This document shows positions 54,591 to 54,751 of a stretch of DNA of 54,751 nt, in pieces. The notes under the pieces are model-generated. The model was not told the origin of the DNA, did not search any database, and saw nothing but the letters and a program-made list of their open reading frames with translations. The translations under genes were made by a program, and so were the position numbers. This DNA is from Moraxella oblonga NBRC 102422. Lineage in GTDB: Bacteria; Pseudomonadota; Gammaproteobacteria; Pseudomonadales; Moraxellaceae. Positions within the stretch are counted from its first letter, which is position 1. Each line of letters starts with the position of its first letter. The stretch is from contig NZ_BCYQ01000015.1 of the NCBI RefSeq assembly GCF_001598275.1, positions 1 through 54,751 of the forward strand, given 5' to 3'.

Positions 54591-54751
54591 ATGACAAACA
54601 ATACTACTCAAAGAGCAGAAAATGCACCCATTCAAGCTCATCACATTATTCCTGTGGATGTTTTTAATTCACTAACTACGTCCAAATTTCCATAAAATTT
54701 ACGGTTCATTGCAAAAAGAGGATAATTTTAGGGACTGTACTAGATTAGCCC
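54591..54751 (+). pseudogene. AHH-nuclease toxin fragment, frameshifted and running off the window
   Basis: From the ATG at 54591 (GGAGA ribosome site) 34 codons read MTNNTTQRAENAPIQAHHII, PVDVFNSLTTSKFP, then stop (54693-54695). The AHHIIPVDVFN part is the AHH-nuclease motif in full. Shifting the frame by one base at 54689-54691 (removing one C) opens a frame SKFHKIYGSLQKEDNFRDC to the window end, so the stop is probably a frameshift in a longer toxin tip. Alternatively the ORF ends here and the final 21 bases belong to another element. Confidence 0.55.

Noticed and set aside
54731-54751. Possible insertion-sequence end (GGGACTGTACTAGATTAGCC)
   Set aside because: It looks like a terminal repeat, but there is no transposase and no second end in the window; it may equally be part of the shifted toxin frame.

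Overview
The window reads as chromosomal DNA from a Moraxella-like gammaproteobacterium (family Moraxellaceae). The evidence is the set of recognisable genes: a type IV pilin with its TfpX/TfpZ accessory protein and PilR, an FbpABC ferric-iron importer, a zipA-ligA pair, and the secE-nusG-rplKAJL-rpoBC block behind a tRNA-Trp. Base composition is moderately AT-rich. No search was run, so the genus is an inference from gene content.

Layout. Positions 453-3333 (+) carry gpmI and a C-terminal processing protease (S41). Positions 3721-6910 are a pilus locus: pilR and pilA on the minus strand, and a divergent pilin accessory gene. A sigma-54 type promoter (GG-N10-GC) lies upstream of pilA, which fits PilR control. 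From 6942 to 13869 (minus) come a membrane sulfatase-fold protein, a Spo0M/arrestin-like protein, a peptide/nickel-type ABC transporter without its binding protein (two permeases and a fused double ATPase), and a membrane coiled-coil zinc-ribbon protein. Positions 14009-17913 hold the iron importer, with fbpC-fbpB on minus, fbpA on plus and a Fur-box-like site between them.

Positions 18040-30952 (all minus) are an accessory island of about 16 exported proteins in at least five paralogous families: WG-repeat proteins, two-cysteine lipoproteins, small AETxFxC proteins, Cys-rich proteins and KPxVTPIQFAKGS proteins, plus a Sel1-repeat protein. The same few signal-peptide modules are joined to different mature domains, and one copy has been reduced to a bare 20-residue leader. 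A PIN toxin flanked by two ribbon-helix-helix-like antitoxins sits inside the island. A peptide-binding lipoprotein (31186-32745) lies beyond it, so the island and the fbp genes separate it from its likely permease partners.

Positions 32899-38579 return to core genes: hemH, zipA, ligA, an EamA transporter and a DUF302 lipoprotein. Positions 38710-51076 are tRNA-Trp, secE, nusG, rplK, rplA, rplJ, rplL, rpoB and rpoC, with clear internal promoters and hairpins.

The last 3.5 kb (51261-54751) is an array of four immunity-like genes in an A-B-B'-A' paralog order. Three are preceded by tiny ORFs whose stop overlaps the immunity start (ATGA). These peptides carry QAHHIILVKG or a decayed version of it, resembling the AHH motif of polymorphic nuclease toxins. 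A fourth, longer AHH fragment (AHHIIPVDVFN) at the right edge appears frameshifted. I read this as an orphan toxin-tip/immunity array. It and the leader-shuffled secretome island are the two most unusual parts of the window.
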